64,000 nt of DNA from Mesocentrotus franciscanus. Its lineage: Eukaryota > Echinodermata > Echinoidea > Camarodonta > Strongylocentrotidae. The translations under genes and the position numbers were made by a program. Below are positions 54,201 to 64,000 of this stretch, piece by piece. Position 1 is the stretch's first letter. Every line of letters starts with the position of its first letter. Under the pieces are notes generated by a model. The model was not told where the DNA came from and made no database searches. It was given only the letters and a program-made list of their open reading frames with translations. The stretch covers positions 32,534,843 to 32,598,842 of the forward strand of contig CP137672.1 of NCBI GenBank assembly GCA_037976565.1, read 5' to 3'.

Positions 54201-55611
54201 GTGGATTCAGGGGCAGAGCCCCGTAAGCTCAGGGTAGGTATTAAAATTGTTTTCATCCTTTTCTTTTCTTCTTCCTCGTTTTTGTTCCCTTTAGCTCTCC
54301 TCTTTGCCTTTCCCTTCACCCCTTCTTTTGGCGGGGAGGGAAAGGCAAGGGCCTTTAGGTTCCCATCCCCGATCCACAACTTGTTGGCGGGAGAATCGCA
54401 ACTGATACCCCTTCTTTTCTTCGTCCTCTTTATTTCATTCCCTTTATCTCCTTTTTTCTTTTTTCTTTCCCTTTCCTTCCTTCTCTTTTTGTTGTTGCTG
54501 GGGGGCAAAACCTGGGAGGCAAGGCCATTTCGCCCCCGATCTCCTATTTCCCTTTTCTTTCCCACTTCCTCTTCTTTCTTTCCTTTCTCTCTTCATTTCC
54601 CTTCTTTTCCTTCTCTCTCCTTCTCTCTCTCTCTCTCTTTTTGGCGGGGGAGGGAGGGGGCAAGGCCCCCTGGCCCCCTGGATCCGCGCCTGGGGAGGCA
54701 ACTGCCAATGTCCACATTTCCTGAAACAGCCCAGAGTACAGAAGAACTTATCAATTGCACTCAGCGCTCCAAATCCTTTGAATTTTCTGCACTACTAAAT
54801 GTCTAATCACTTTTGTCCAGTTAATATACCGAGATACTGGCCAAAATCAGAGGAATATCTACAATAAAGCACCGTTTTGGCTCAAAATTTATATTTAACA
54901 CACTACATCACTCATTGAAATTGATATCAGGATGAAGGTATTTTAATTATCCATCTTTTGACACCAAATACATTGTGATAAGAGGTTTTAGTTAAAAGTT
55001 ATCTTTCAAACTCGATGTAAACACACCAAATGGGTCCTTAATACACTAATGCACGTATATGCATACAGTTAATACACATGTGGGCAAAAATGTTGTTTTT
55101 GTGGAAATCAAATCAATGACTTTGGATTGCTATAACTTTTTATTGAAAAGATATATAAGCCTCTCCCTCGCACAGGATATTGTCATTGTACATAAGCAAA
55201 TTCCTGGAAAGTTATGAAAAATGCACTTCTCCAATTTTGATATATGGAAAATAATCTTTTTGATAAAATTCAATATTTCGAAAAAATCACCAAAAATCAT
55301 GTTTTTAACTTAAATTTGCTATGTAAATTAATCTTAATTTCGTTGAAATAGGTATCAAAATGTAGATAATTTAATTTTCTTTCATATGACACCAAACTCA
55401 TGGTGGTTCGATGTTTCCTTACAATATTATTTACAAAATACTAATTTGTCCAAAGGGCCGCTTTTGGGGGGGAGGGGGCTCCCCCTGGCCACACCCACCA
55501 CTTAGAACATGCCAGACGGTCGATTTGTTATATGGAGCTATGCGATCTTTACATCTGTGCAAATGAAAATTGGTTTCCCTTCCAGCTAGGTTGACCCCCC
55601 CTGGCTCCCGT
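51261..55611. mobile_element. Foldback element with long (about 1.4-1.65 kb) inverted arms
   Basis: The outer ends CCGGGAGCCAGGGGGGGTCA and TGACCCCCCCTGGCTCCCG are complementary. The match continues for the whole arm, from 51261 to about 52950 and from about 54080 to 55611. ACTAG flanks both ends (51256-51260 and 55612-55616). Inside each arm are purine-rich tandem units of about 150-170 bp (GGCCCTTGCC...CGCCAAAA...GATCAGTTGCGATT) and then GGGCTCTGCCCC repeats. The right arm lacks about 210 bp (52620-52830) present in the left. The centre (53330-53940) is unique. No transposase is seen, so it is non-autonomous. Confidence 0.88.
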
Positions 55612-56099
55612 ACTAGACGTTCACAAAGGGAAACTTCTCGATCCCCCTCCCTAGCTCTCTCTAGCTCTCTCTTTAATACTTATCTGCGTTCATTCTTGGT
55701 AGACCGTTTTGTCTCGCCAAGTGTTTTAACGCCATGTAACATCACCTCATCCTTTTTTAGTTTACCTTTTCGCCCTCTATATATATATCTCTTTCCGTCC
55801 TGAAGCTCTCTCTCGGCCTCCCCCTCTATCTCACCATCTGCCCCGCCACACCTATCTCTCTACATGTCTTATCTTCACTTATTTAGTAATATATGATTTC
55901 TCATCTTGTTTGATTCTTAACACTGGCTAAGAGGCGGCGCTACTTTTTACGGGAAAAAAACCCTCGTTTTGGGCTACTCGAAAATTCTTATCACAAAAAA
56001 TACCAGGTGGGTCAATACGATCCAATTTCCTCCAAGAAGAGATGGGACTAATAATGTACATTTTCTTGCATAAAAAAGCATTTCTATGACTGGCCAGTG

Positions 56100-57350
56100 C
56101 AAACAATAAAGTGATCAGGTGCGGCGATCCCGGGGGGACGGGCACGTTCCCCCTCAATTTTGTTAGCTAGGGGGGATCGTCCCCCTCGGAAAATTTGAAA
56201 AAGTGCAAAAAAAATGTATAGCAAATACTGACTAAAGACTGCAACACACTTTTAGGCTCTGGAGGGCTCAAGAGTGCAGCGTTTAGACAAATAAAAATTC
56301 AAAAATCTTCTCGCTCTACGCTCCCTCGCATAATATATCTTTCAAAGTGTACAAGTAAATATTGTAGAAAAGAGAAGTGGGAAAAAAGTATATTGCTTGT
56401 TTTTATACTATAGTTTTGCTAAGGAATGTAATTTTGTAATACAACAAAACTTCAAAAACCTGTGAGGGGGTAGTCACTTCATTCACTATGCTCCCTTGCA
56501 CGGACGTACTGATGGGGCTTGGAGGCAGTTGCCCCCAATAAAATTCAAACGTGGTTTATTTTTTAATTCGATACCAGTGATTTACAAATGTTGCTGAAAT
56601 GGCAGGATTTTCCCATGAGCTTCCGGGGCTCTGCCCCCTGGACCCCACCAAGGGCCCTAAGGCGGGCCCCTGGTTGCTCATCTGACCGTAATTAAATGCC
56701 TAAAAAAACTACAAAAACCTGTGAGGGGGTAGTCACTTTCGGCACCTTCACTCCTCTCGTTCACTATGCTCCCTCGCCACTCCAATTAGTGACCTGCATG
56801 CCAGTGTCACAAATAATGTATAAAAATATGCTCATCTGACCGTAATTAAATGCCTAAAACCCCCGAGCTTCCAGGGGCTCTGCCCCCTGGACCCCACCAG
56901 AGATCACTAAGTCTGTGCGAATCTCAAATTGGTAGTTTGGTCAGTGGATTGTGACGTAGGACGAGGACTACTCTCCCATTTGCCGTGTACAAAAATATCA
57001 TTAATTTCTGTTTTTCTTGTAAGTTCCTTCTCCCTCGGGGCACTACTCAAAATATATCATTAAGAGTACATTATTACATGTCCTCTAAAAAGAACAGACC
57101 ATCCCGAGTCATACATTTATGAAAAGTTGAAATTTAGTCCCTTTTGTGTATTGGAGTAAATGGTTGTACGCCACTACATCATATAGACATTATCAATTCA
57201 GCCAATTTGAAGAGCCCATATCTATAGTAATTGCAACTTTCAAAAATTCCTAACTTTCTAATTTTTTGTCCGATTTCATTCAAACTTTCATCAGTATGCT
57301 TCTCTGATTTTTCTGCTTTATTCTAGACAAGTTTGCTATCAAGGTTGGAT
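56100..57350. repeat. Inserted repeat block within copy B
   Basis: Has GCGATCCCGGGGGGACGG and GGGGGATCGTCCCCCTCGG near 56120-56190, GGGCTCTGCCCCCTGGACCC units at about 56625 and 56875, and a duplicated AACCTGTGAGGGGGTAGTCA at about 56457 and 56719. No coding sequence. It is not matched in copy A. Confidence 0.6.
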
Positions 57351-57363
57351 TTCCCTTTCACTA

Positions 57364-57544
57364 CAGTCAAAGCCATCTATAAAGGCCACCGGAGTGAAAC
57401 AGAAAAAGTGGCCTCTGTAGCCAGGTGGCCTTTCTTGACAAGTTCTACAACACACAATCTCTTTCTTGAGAGAGATAATATAGGTGACCACTATAGACAA
57501 ATGACCTTTACAGAGAGGTGGCCACTTTTAAAGAGGCTTGACTG
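57364..57544. mobile_element. Tc1/mariner-like MITE, 181 bp (copy B)
   Basis: The partner of 35706-35886, same length and nearly identical. The right end retains GGCTTGACTG, a better inverted match to the left CAGTCAAAGCC than copy A has. Confidence 0.75.
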
Positions 57545-58931
57545 TCTGTCTCATTGATGCATTTGAAATTGAAAATGAAAATGCAAAAACTATACTCATG
57601 AAACATATCCACATCTGAGCATTCTCTGAACTAAGAGACTCGTCTTGTGTCAATATTTTTTCTTTGAGGTTGCATCTGGCTCAAATGGCAATGTCTGCCT
57701 CTCAAGTTTGACATTGATATTTATTCATAAGGAAGTTATGAATTATTGAAGTTTAATTGATCAAGCACAAATTGGCAACTCTGTGACCTCATTACCCCGA
57801 TTTTATCATTGCACATAGGTTTCTACACAATCCCTGTATGGAAAAAATACAGTCCTTCATTAAATAACTAAGAAAATTACATTTTATGTACAGAGTAAAT
57901 GGGAGAGGATCTTGAAATCCTTGAAAGATAAGTCACAGATTTGCCAATTGTGTTTGATTGATTAAAACTTCAACAATTAATAACTTTCTCATTTCTTATC
58001 AGAAGTTGCTCAAATTTTCACTGATCCTATTTCTCTCATTTTCTTCTTTTATTACAAGCAACTAAATTTCAGGAAGGATTTTAATAAGAGTCAACAGTTA
58101 AAGAGTAGTCTAAAAACGAGTTTAAATACAAGCATTTACCTGCAAAATTCATACTAATTCCACATACATGTATTGAACCATCTACATGGGTTTCCTTTTA
58201 ATTTCAAGAAATGACAATGTATTGGTCCATAAATACTGTACAAACTCACAATTCCTCATTGCTAAAATATAAATAAACAAGTTAGTCTGTAGATTGTAGT
58301 TTTTTCTTACAATCTAATAAACAATATCAAATCTTGCCGATAATTGTTTTCACACTGCAACAGACTAGGTGATTTTTACTACAAAATGGATTATCAAAAA
58401 TGGATTAGTTGGCAAGGTTAAGGGGCTGAGAAGGAAATGGTGAACAAAATGGATAAAAATTGTATTGCATAATACTTACAAGTCAAGACCAGCCAGCTGG
58501 TCAGACATAAAACAAATAACTACATTTTGTAAAATTGTGGACCTTTTGTGAATGTATGCATAATGATAATTTGGCACATTCATGCAAATATCCTTCAACT
58601 GTCCAACTGGAAAAACATTTCCCCAAGATAGTTAATACTTGGCACTAAATTCACTAGTACATGTTCAATAAAATTGAAGAATGTTGGTAGATACACATTT
58701 TGTGCCATGCAATTGGCTGCACTGTTCACTGTTTGGTGCTTTTTTAAATATTTTGTCAATACATGCATACAATTTCAAATCCTGAGAATAAAACCAAGTA
58801 ATTGTATCCTTGTAAATTCAACCAAATGTTTCTGACTTTCTGCATATATCTTCATAGACTCCAGAGACATCAACATGAATCTTGATAACAGTACTTGGAA
58901 TTGTGGATCAACAGATCAGAAGACTGATGTT

Positions 58932-59229
58932 GTGGTCGGTCGAGTGGATATGTCACTGGACAGTGGATCACAAGGTCCGCGGTTCGTGTCCCACCACGGC
59001 AGTAATGTCCTTTGGCAAGACATGAATCTACATTTGCCACACTCAACCCAGGTCAGGTAAACTGGTACCTGGTAGGATTATTCCTTGAAATGCACTGTGC
59101 GCCGATAACAGCTGCCGGAGCTAAAGCTAGGGTAATAATTTCCAAAGCTCTTTGGAAGCGCATAGAGATGTTATTTCATAATGTATTATGTGCTATACAA
59201 GAGCTGAATATTATTATTATTATTATTAT
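58932..59229 (+). mobile_element. tRNA-derived SINE, about 298 bp
   Basis: It has pol III-like boxes: an A-box-like GGTCGAGTGG near the 5' end and a B-box-like GGTTCGTGTCC at 58981. The 3' end is GTGCTATACAAGAGC plus (ATT)n. Copy A has the uninterrupted sequence (CTGATGTTTATGTTCAC at about 38163-38179), so the insertion borders are defined. ATGTT repeats at both ends as a short target duplication. It is not a functional tRNA gene. Confidence 0.85.
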
Positions 59230-59246
59230 GTTTATTTTCACAAGAG

Positions 59247-61413
59247 CTAATTGCTGTGATTCTGTGCCCCTTTAATCAAAGCCATCATCAATTCAAAGCG
59301 CCGCTCTTCTCGATCTCTCTCATCTAGACGTGCCTTTTCTGTCCTTTCCATTTCTTCCCTTCGAAGTCTTTCACTTCTTGCGGCCTCCTCTTTTCTAATG
59401 AGCTCCATCCTCTCCCTCTCCTCACGCTCAAATTGTAATCTATCCCGCTCTAGCTGTATCTGGTCCCGTAGAAGTCGGATCTATATATGACATGAGGCAA
59501 CAACAACAAATATTGTAATTGGACAGCTTAGAATTCTGCCTTTGAAGTTAATTTCTTGCTTGGAATTGACACATCCCATTTAATTTCTACTGATATTCCC
59601 TGAAATAGTATTAGTAGTAGTAGTGGTTATTTTACCTGACTGCTAAGAAAGCATCAATAAAACTGAAGGATCTAACAAAGAGTGCAATATAGAATTAAAA
59701 TTTCAAATCAGTAAAACTATTTTGTTGTAGCTTGATCCGCTTTCCAACTACATGTATACAACCTGAAATACAATCGTCTCTCTTCATTCTACAATGTCAG
59801 TATGTAAATTGAAGTCTAGACCATACCTCTTCAGTGTGTCTCTCTGCCTCTATTCTCCTATGAGCATCTTCAGCCTCCATCAATACTTTATCGCTGCATG
59901 TTGTTCTCCATGAGCGTCTTCACAAGGTGTTTTACTGTCTCATCCTTCTTAGTGTTCCCTGAGAGATGGAGTATATATATATGAGTGACTGATATTCATA
60001 AATTTGGTTACAAATGTACATGTGTATTATGTAAGGACCAACTTGTACCAGTTTTCCCCATTTATCCTAAGTAAACCATACACCTGTGGTTCTGCAGTTT
60101 CAGTTTCATTTCATTTTGTATTTTATTGAGGGTACAATGTAAACTTAGAGCTGGTAACTTAAACTATAATGAAAGAAAAATGTTTCAGAATGATTTCAAA
60201 TGTATTTCCCAAAGCCTCTCCCCCCCAAAAAAAAATATATATAAATAAATAAATAATAATAATAATAACAAAAAAAGAGAGAAAAAAAGAAGACCTTGCT
60301 GAACTACTCCAATGATCGTCTTCCAGTTATGTCATCACACTATTTAACAATAAACAAATTCCTTGTTTATTACTTTATTTTGCTAAGTAATCAGGACATT
60401 GTAATCGTAAATTCCCCATCAGAACTGATAATCATAAAGTAGCATTCCATGTCATTTAATAACTGAAAATCTCTCATCACTATCCAGGTTAAACTGTAAA
60501 CCATATCTTACTTGTCCTTTCTCGCTTTTGTTTGCTTGGGTGATGTCGCAAATCAAAATGGCTTCTGAGTTTGGCCCTTGGTTTTTCACAATCAATTTCA
60601 TCTTCATCACAAATCCATCCTGCTTCAGTCACTGGATGAACCTGTATCCCTGTTTATGTTGAAAAAGGTTGAATATACATACAATGTTAATTTATATGGC
60701 ACAATTACACAAAATCATACATGTACCTGGTAAATTGGACACATGGGGTAGTAAGATACATCATGTGAAGCTATATAATCCAACAATGTCAAAATAAAGT
60801 GAGTCACATTCACATTAAATGAGCAAATGATGAAAATTGTAAATCCATTCTTGATGATGCTTAAAGGCTTATGAAAACATACCCATTGGTATACAAGAGA
60901 CGGAGATATATATATATATATATATATATAATAATTCAAAACAATTGAATATATCAGTTAACTCAAGTTTTATTGTTGTTCACTCCAACATTTCAATTCA
61001 AGAGCATTGCTATATATTGAGAAGTACCAACAATTTCCAACTGACAAAGTGCTATTGGAACCACAAACATAACAAACATTATGTCAGTCATTTATTTTTT
61101 CAGGTAGTGAACCATTTGACTGGTCAACCAGAGCCCTTAGTGAAAGTCAGCTAATTCAGCACAATTTGTAAATGTATGGTGAAGCTGTTGCTCACAGTTT
61201 AAAAAAAAATTAACAAAACAAAACAAAAACAAAAACATGCTTTGAATGGCAGAAACTTCATGCATGAATTTATACCATCATTAACAAAGATAATAGTGAG
61301 TATTCATATACATATACCTCGACTACTATCAATGTCATCAAATTCCTCATCGGATGAAAATTGGTGTAACTGATGATTAGGTGTTCCACTTGTATTGAGG
61401 AGTGAGGCCCCAT
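59247..61413 (-). pseudogene. Duplicated Myb-like gene fragment (exons 4-7)
   Basis: Exons 61413-61318, 60649-60512, 59958-59827 and 59480-59247 correspond to exons 4-7 of the 38185-50913 gene. Exon 4 has one extra codon and exon 7 lacks one 21-nt LQFERER unit, both in frame. Exon 6 is 2 nt shorter (CG lost near 59892), which breaks the frame. The DNA-binding N-terminal exons are not in the window to the right. It is probably non-functional, unless the 2-nt loss is a sequencing error. Confidence 0.8.
60905..60932. repeat. (TA)n microsatellite
   Basis: A pure TA run replacing the GA run at the same position of copy A. Confidence 0.85.
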
Positions 61414-61945
61414 CTGAAGTCATAAAATGCAAAAGATTCAAGGGTTTAGCTTAAAGCGTATCTATCACCAAAACATGTTACACTCTTGATGTGAAGGGTT
61501 CTTCATCGATACATTACATATGAGCTGTTTAGTAACCCCCCCCCATGATGACCATTATTAATCAACCCTTTTCTGTTTTTCATACAATATCCAAACAATG
61601 TAGTCTTTTCATCTTTTATTTTTTGTTATTTTTATTGAAATTTTGAGGCCCCCTCCATACCATAGCCACTCATAATCACCCTATCCAAGGAAGGGAAATC
61701 ATGCCCACTAATCTTATCCCCTTCAAAATTCCAACAAGAAACATAAACAATAAATAGATAAGGCCAAGTAACAAAAATTATGTGTTTCTCATCCCCGCCT
61801 ACACCGATTTTTGGTGCCGCTTCAATATATTTGTTATTTGTTGTTTTCAAAAATACCTTTCAAAAAAAATCCTTGATATTCTTGAAGTCAGCGTTACATC
61901 AGGCATTCTAAAAACCTTGTAATTGTCAGGTATAGAAATGTGTGC

Positions 61946-62749
61946 TTAAAGGTAGTGTATCCCTTTGGCATGCAGCCAAAATCAAATTCTGTAGAACTTT
62001 GCAGAAATTATGAATGTGTCACATATGTCCTATCTGTGAAATTTAAACGAAGCAGTGTCCTAGTATTCAAAATTTTCAAATTATGCAAGGAAATCTGTTT
62101 ACTTTCTAGACTTCACTGTCAGACACTATTGAGTGACTGACTGACTTCTTTTTTCTTTGGTAATAACATACATAACATGAGCTGTAAATGGTATACATGA
62201 GCATTTGTACACATCAATAACCCACTTCTTGTAATGGCCAAAATTAAGCTGATTAAACAGGGCTGTCAACCCTCCAGCATTTGGAGGGAGTCTCACGCCA
62301 CCATGCCAATTCTCCCACCGTCCCACTAGCTTGTAGCGGGAAACTCCCCCCCCCTCATTGAGCAAAAAAAAAAATTGCATACCCAAGATAGTTTAATACC
62401 TGACACTAAATTCACTAGCACATCTTTAAACAAAATTGATGAATGTTGGTAGACACACATTTGGCTGCACTGTTCACTGTTTGGATTAAAACAGCCCTGG
62501 ATTTAATCTTTGCGCAGCACAAAACGTACGATCATTCGGTACAAGGGTCTGAAAATCAGACTATTTAATTAAACAAGCGCGCTCGCTAAATTCGATTCGA
62601 CAACTATCGGTCATTATTTTCACACAAAAAGACATTTTAAAGCTCTTATGTTTTGAAGGAAGTTCTAAATTAGTATTATCTTTCAAATGCCATTGGAATT
62701 TAACCATTTCATATTTTGGCCTGCAAATGGGACATACATGTACCTTTAA
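61946..62749. mobile_element. Full-length copy of the TTAA MITE family with a nested insertion
   Basis: TTAAAGGTAGTGTATCCC at the left; the right end read inward is TTAAAGGTACATGTATGTCC. It has the same interior as 21881-22417. Removing the insertion at 62258-62499 leaves about 562 bp. Confidence 0.88.
62258..62499. mobile_element. Nested hAT-like element carrying local duplicated sequence
   Basis: It begins CAGGGCTG and ends CAGCCCTG. The uninterrupted site is visible in the sister MITE (CTGATTGAATCTTTGCG at about 22171). Flanks GATTAAA and GATTTAAT suggest a decayed 8-bp duplication. Its right half (about 62386-62485) matches 37691-37805 and 58620-58735 of the segmental duplication. Confidence 0.75.
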
Positions 62750-64000
62750 AATGTTGTTGATATAGCATTAAGTAGTTTTTACACTTTGTTTAGAAAAAGG
62801 AAAGAGCTGTGGGCTTTTATTATAAATGCTTTGGTGCTACTTTATTTCATCTTATTTGTATGTATTTTTTCTTGTAAAAAAGGTATCCCCTTAAACAAGG
62901 GAACAGTTCTATGAACAGTACCATACCGGTAAATCCAAAAACCAACAGATGAGTTTCAAACTTGCTTATGAGGAAAGTATTTTAAAATTAATTCATGATT
63001 GCTCACTACATCATACAAGTTGTCTCCAGATTTTTAGTACCAAATATGTTTGGTGTTTTTGTTTAAAGGTATAAAGGTTTAAAGACCAGTTCTGGTCATG
63101 CCATTGCATTGTGAAAGAAACGTTATTGAATCGATCAGAAAAGGTTGATCATCTAACATAAGTATTGGTGTGTACTGCAAGGTTCTGGAATCATCAAAAT
63201 GATAAAAAATTGGGCCCAGTCTTGGTAAACTTACAAGCACTGTACACAGAAAGATGTATATGGGACTATATACGCGATCGCGATATCTATCCAGTCCGGA
63301 TCGATATGATAATTTACCAAATATATCAATTAGTAGGCGGTTTCCAGGCAAAATTTGTATCATCATGTATTAGTAAAAACATATTCTTTCATATGATTGG
63401 TAATAAGAACTTCCATTTCATTTCTTGAGAGGGGGGCGTTTCCAAAACTGGTCTATACCTTTAAGAGACTGTCTCTTAAAGGCTTTATTAAAACCCTACA
63501 CGGTACCAAAAAAAAAACTTTTTATAGAGGAGACCCACCACCTTTCTTACACTTTCTCAGAGTTAACATGGAGAATATTCAACTATGACCAGTATTCATT
63601 ATTGGTGTGGTTGACCAGTGCACGGCTACGCCCTTAAACGGCCATGTCCTAGGCCACTGAAAACTAACAGGTACTACCGGTAATACTACTAGTACTAAGA
63701 CTAAAAAGTCTTTGAGCTTTGATACAGATCTGCATTTTTTAAAAGTTATTGCGAGAATGTTTAACTTTTCTCATGTCAGTATTTAAAAGAGCGTATATTG
63801 TATATATAAAACTAAAACTTGTAAAACCATGACAGTTTTCTCAGTGTTGTTCCCTAAACCAAGCTTATAGCACTCTTTTTAGAGCAGGTGTCAGAAGGCG
63901 TTGAAGGTGAGGTACATGCATAGCTATGATACTGCAGTTGAATGTCGAGGTCCCATAGTCATGCATGCCTTGACAAATAATTTTGATACCTTTATAATTG
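62750..64000. other. Right end of window, nothing recognised
   Basis: AT-rich sequence with short open frames lacking family character. No match was seen to the DNase II exon 5-7 region that follows the equivalent point in copy A. Confidence 0.4.

Larger units (their letters stand above)
55620..62150. repeat. Right copy (B) of the segmental duplication
   Basis: Matches copy A in order: 55630-55945 to 26565-26945, 55970-56052 to 27660-27740, 56050-56115 to 35425-35480, 57355-57600 to 35700-35940, 58085-58800 to 37150-37860 and 58800-62150 to 38040-43197. DNase II exons 2-4 and the transposase are missing. Copy B has its own SINE and a GC-repeat/GGGGATCGTCCCCC-type block (56100-56900). Confidence 0.85.

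Noticed and set aside
54201..54806. A 201-residue hydrophobic open frame
   Set aside because: It lies in the pyrimidine-rich arm of the foldback element, and a similar frame appears on the opposite arm.
58932..59010. Possible functional tRNA gene
   Set aside because: Only A- and B-box-like motifs are kept, the cloverleaf is degraded, and the unit continues into a SINE body with an (ATT)n tail.
63079..63428. Overlapping open frames of 87-95 residues near the right edge
   Set aside because: No recognisable motif and no splice-site support; open by chance in AT-rich DNA.

Overview
This is AT-rich animal nuclear DNA: genes are split into short exons with GT..AG introns, there are no operons, and most of the window is intron, microsatellite, MITE and retroposon sequence. 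Four host-type genes were reconstructed by joining exons whose splice phases agree. The gene set (SURF2, an acid DNase II, a 3-beta-HSD), a tRNA-derived SINE with an (ATT)n tail, and many TTAA and hAT-like MITEs suggest a marine invertebrate deuterostome, most likely an echinoderm such as a sea urchin. That placement is inference.

Layout. 0.6-4.2 kb (+): the last six exons of a WD40-repeat protein, followed by a long 3' UTR. 9.45-12.0 kb (-): a three-exon, 366-residue 3-beta-hydroxysteroid dehydrogenase/isomerase family enzyme. 14.6-21.3 kb (+): SURF2 in six exons (274 aa), divergent from the HSD gene, with several MITEs in its introns, including a hAT-type element with a perfect 8-bp target duplication. 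26.1-45.6 kb (+): DNase II in seven exons (361 aa), with signal peptide and both catalytic histidine motifs. Its 14.3-kb intron 4 holds a frameshifted PIF/Harbinger transposase (30.7-34.4 kb) and many small transposons.

The most unusual structure is an intact seven-exon, 397-residue Myb/SANT-like protein gene on the minus strand (50.9 down to 38.2 kb). It interdigitates with DNase II: its exons 4-7 lie inside DNase II intron 4, and DNase II exons 5-7 lie inside its intron 3. It resembles the second (DNA-binding) protein of Harbinger transposons and is convergent with the broken transposase. Either a transposon-derived gene pair now brackets the end of a nuclease gene, or the region is rearranged or misassembled.

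The right part (55.6-62.1 kb) is a shortened second copy of 26.6-43.2 kb. It contains a degenerate copy of Myb exons 4-7 but has lost DNase II exons 2-4 and the transposase. Different mobile elements occupy the two copies: a SINE in the right copy, and TTAA and hAT MITEs in the left. Between the copies sits a 4.35-kb foldback element with about 1.4-1.65-kb inverted arms and an ACTAG flanking duplication. The last 1.2 kb shows nothing recognisable.
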